Assembly (NCBI GenBank): GCA_023128965.1
Contig: JAGMCY010000114.1
Location: forward strand, 1 to 14,683
DNA: 14,683 bases
Direction of reading: 5' to 3'
Origin: Candidatus Aenigmatarchaeota archaeon
GTDB taxonomy: Archaea > Aenigmatarchaeota > Aenigmatarchaeia > QMZP01 > QMZT01
Part shown: piece by piece, positions 12,941-14,683 of the stretch
Position numbering within the stretch: position 1 is the first letter of the stretch
Layout: every line of letters starts with the position of its first letter
Translations under genes and position numbers: made by a program
Notes under the pieces: generated by a model
The model's input: only the letters and a program-made list of their open reading frames with translations
Database searches by the model: none
Told to the model about the DNA's origin: nothing

Positions 12941-14191
12941 TTATGTCCCTTCCTTCCAGGTTGATAAATACTTCTCCTGCTCATCCGTGAGTTTGTCGAT
13001 CCTTATCCCCATGGAATCGAGTTTCAACCTCGCTATCTCGGAATCTATCTCATCGGGAAGCTTGTATACCTCGGGTTTGAACTTTCCTCTGTTCTTGAGA
13101 ATATATAATGCTGCCAGCGCTTGGTTCGCGAAGGACATGTCCATCACTTCGCTCGGGTGGCCTTCTGCAGCAGCGAGATTCACGAGCCTCCCTTCAGCAA
13201 GAAGGTATATCTTTCTCCCGTCCCTGAGCGTGTATTCTTCAACATTGTCTCTTATTTTTTTCTTAGACTTTGACATGTCTTCGAGTTCCGGTATGTTTAT
13301 CTCCACGTCAAAGTGGCCTGAGTTCGCTATTATCGCTCCCGTTTTCATGGAGGCCATGTGTTTTCTGTTTACCACGTTCTTGTCGCCTGTTGCCGAAACG
13401 AAGATGTCACCGATTCTCGATGCCTCAGACATCGGCATCACGGAAAAACCATCCATGACAGCTTCCAGCGCTTTCAGCGGGCTAACCTCTGTCACGATCA
13501 CGTTCGCTCCCATACCCCTCGCACGCATCGCTATCCCCCTCGCGCACCACCCGTAACCGACAACCACGAAGTTCTTTCCGGCTATGAGGACGGATGTGGA
13601 TCTCAGAATCCCGTCAATCGTTGACTGCCCTGTTCCATAGCGATTGTCGAACAGGTATTTCGTGTACGCGTCATTCACCGCTATTACGGGGTATTTCAGA
13701 GCGGAATCCTTCTCCATTGCCCTGAAGCGGACCACGCCTGTCGTGGTTTCCTCGGTCCCTGCAATTATTTTCTCCAGGAGATCTTCCCTTCTTTCATGGA
13801 TTCTCGTGACCAGATCCCCGCCGTCGTCCATCGTTATGTCGGGGTTGAAATCAAGCACGCTGTCAATGCACCAGTAGTAATCCTCGGTCTTCACGCCCCT
13901 CCAGGCGAAGACATTTATCCCTTCTTTAACGAGCGTAGCTGCAACGTCGTCCTGGGTGCTCAAGGGATTCGAACCGCACAGAGCGACCTTCGCCCCACCC
14001 GCTTTCAAGGTTTTCATGAGGACTGCGGTCTCCTTCGTCACGTGCAGGCAACAAGCGATCGTTACCCCCTTCAGGGGTTTTCCCCTTTCAAAACGCTTTT
14101 TTATGTTCATGAGGACAGGCATGTGATCCTCTGCCCAGCGGATTTTCATCGCGCCTTCCTTCGCAAGCTTCATATCCTTTACCTTACTCAT
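12941..14191 (-). CDS. ahcY: S-adenosylhomocysteine hydrolase
   Basis: The 416-residue cytosolic NAD-dependent enzyme hydrolyses S-adenosylhomocysteine to adenosine (or a related nucleoside) and homocysteine, relieving inhibition of methyltransferases. Seen: CCLHVTKETAVL (47-58), MDDGGDL (121-127), GTEETTTGV (145-153), NDAYTKYLFDNRYGTGQS (173-190) with the substrate-site lysine K178 and D182, the NAD-binding VVVGYGWCARG (209-219), SATGDKNV (266-273) and SGHFDVEI (291-298). It ends EQEKYLSTWKEGT, without the extra C-terminal K/Y segment of the animal enzymes, which is usual for archaeal and Thermotoga-type forms. The ATG at 14191 is preceded by AGAGGTG with 5-nt spacing and by a TATA-rich stretch shared with the divergent gene at 14250. 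Confidence 0.97.
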   Translation of the reverse strand: MSKVKDMKLAKEGAMKIRWAEDHMPVLMNIKKRFERGKPLKGVTIACCLHVTKETAVLMKTLKAGGAKVALCGSNPLSTQDDVAATLVKEGINVFAWRGVKTEDYYWCIDSVLDFNPDITMDDGGDLVTRIHERREDLLEKIIAGTEETTTGVVRFRAMEKDSALKYPVIAVNDAYTKYLFDNRYGTGQSTIDGILRSTSVLIAGKNFVVVGYGWCARGIAMRARGMGANVIVTEVSPLKALEAVMDGFSVMPMSEASRIGDIFVSATGDKNVVNRKHMASMKTGAIIANSGHFDVEINIPELEDMSKSKKKIRDNVEEYTLRDGRKIYLLAEGRLVNLAAAEGHPSEVMDMSFANQALAALYILKNRGKFKPEVYKLPDEIDSEIARLKLDSMGIRIDKLTDEQEKYLSTWKEGT

Positions 14192-14230
14192 TCGAACACC
14201 TCTGAAAATGAATTTTTACATTTTAGTTTG

Positions 14231-14246
14231 GTAATATAAATATATA
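14231..14246. promoter_or_regulatory. Divergent promoter, ahcY / COG2187 gene
   Basis: GTAATATAAATATATA contains TATA-like boxes on both strands. On the minus strand transcription would start near 14212, giving ahcY a leader of about 20 nt that carries AGAGGTG. On the plus strand it would start near 14268, which fits an ATG at 14271 better than the one at 14250. Confidence 0.45.
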
Positions 14247-14249
14247 ACT

Positions 14250-14683
14250 ATGTTGAGGCAAACGAAGGAAATGCTCGAGGCGTTGAAAAAACCTGAAGCC
14301 TACGATTCGCCGGTCAAGGAGATTCGCTTAATCCAGACGCACATATCCTGGGTCTTCCTGACAGGGGATTTCGTTTACAAAATAAAGAAGCCCGTGGATT
14401 TCGGATTCCTCGACTTTACCATGCTTGAAAAGCGAATGAAGTTCTGCAAGAGGGAGCTCGAGATAAACCGGATGTTTTCCCCTGAAATATATATCGACGT
14501 GCTCCCCGTGAACAAGTTCGACCACATGATCAAGATAAACGGGCCCGGGGAGACGATCGATTACGCGATCAAGATGAAACAGCTCCCCCAGGAAAACCTC
14601 ATGGACAGGCTGCTGGATAAAAACCTGATCGAAACGAAAACAATCGACAAGATCGTTGACATTTTGATCGATTTCTATTCAAA
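14250..14683 (+). CDS. COG2187-type kinase-like/P-loop protein, N-terminal part
   Basis: The frame is open from ATG 14250 to the right edge (144 codons). It contains LKKPEAYDSPVKEIRLIQTH (about 12-31), ISWVFLTGDFVYKIKKPVDFGFLDF (about 32-56) and KRMKFCKRELEINRMFSPEIY (about 61-81), closely matching the N-terminus of large proteins annotated as bifunctional aminoglycoside phosphotransferase/ATP-binding protein. In that family a kinase-like domain is followed by a P-loop ATPase domain, which would lie outside the window. The VYKIKKPV lysines match the ATP-binding strand of the kinase-like fold. The substrate is not known for the family, and the aminoglycoside name should not be read as resistance. 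An ATG at 14271, closer to the expected transcription start, is an equally likely beginning. Confidence 0.85.
   Translation, partial: MLRQTKEMLEALKKPEAYDSPVKEIRLIQTHISWVFLTGDFVYKIKKPVDFGFLDFTMLEKRMKFCKRELEINRMFSPEIYIDVLPVNKFDHMIKINGPGETIDYAIKMKQLPQENLMDRLLDKNLIETKTIDKIVDILIDFYS

Overview
The window is archaeal chromosomal DNA. Archaeal markers are ribosomal protein eS1 (S3Ae), a Cbf5-type pseudouridine synthase, an archaeal RecJ-like DHH nuclease, a Get3/ArsA ATPase, TATA boxes placed about 24-28 nt upstream of several start codons (leaderless-style promoters), and a tRNA gene with no encoded CCA that is interrupted by an intron with a clear bulge-helix-bulge motif. The lineage cannot be fixed from sequence reading alone; a euryarchaeal or DPANN-type archaeon is plausible. 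The methionyl-tRNA synthetase is of a bacterial type.

Layout. 1-289 (minus): start of an AT-rich family 2 glycosyltransferase that runs off the left edge. 429-3667 (plus): a six-hairpin (GH15-like) glycosidase, a sugar-phosphate nucleotidyltransferase and an eight-repeat PQQ-type beta-propeller protein. The last abuts, stop to stop, a minus-strand block, 3668-7425: a YchF/OBG-like GTPase, a TauE/SafE permease, methionyl-tRNA synthetase and a 62-residue unknown protein. 7497-10505 (plus): an information-processing cluster, recJ-like nuclease, eS1 and cbf5, with overlapping genes. 10586-10697: tRNA-Thr(GGT) with a 39-nt intron in its T-loop, preceded by a perfect 10-bp inverted repeat next to its TATA box. 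10738-10830: a 30-codon, very basic AURKAIP1/COX24 (mS38-like) microprotein. 10891-11682: an AT-rich unknown protein with four cysteines. 11717-12935: a three-helix membrane protein followed 7 nt later by Get3/ArsA. 12941-14191 (minus): S-adenosylhomocysteine hydrolase. From 14250 (plus): the N-terminal part of a COG2187-type kinase-like/P-loop protein cut by the right edge.

How the genes fit together. The left end concerns sugars (glycosyltransferase, glycosidase, nucleotide-sugar synthesis). The middle and right are translation and RNA maturation (MetRS, YchF, eS1, Cbf5, tRNA-Thr, COX24-like protein), with nuclease, membrane-protein targeting (Get3) and methyl-cycle (AhcY) functions. Genes are densely packed; two convergent pairs have 0 and 5 nt between stop codons. 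The least ordinary items are the T-loop intron in tRNA-Thr, the COX24-like microprotein, the dyad at the tRNA promoter, the 194-nt recJ/eS1 overlap, and the pairing of a small membrane protein with Get3.
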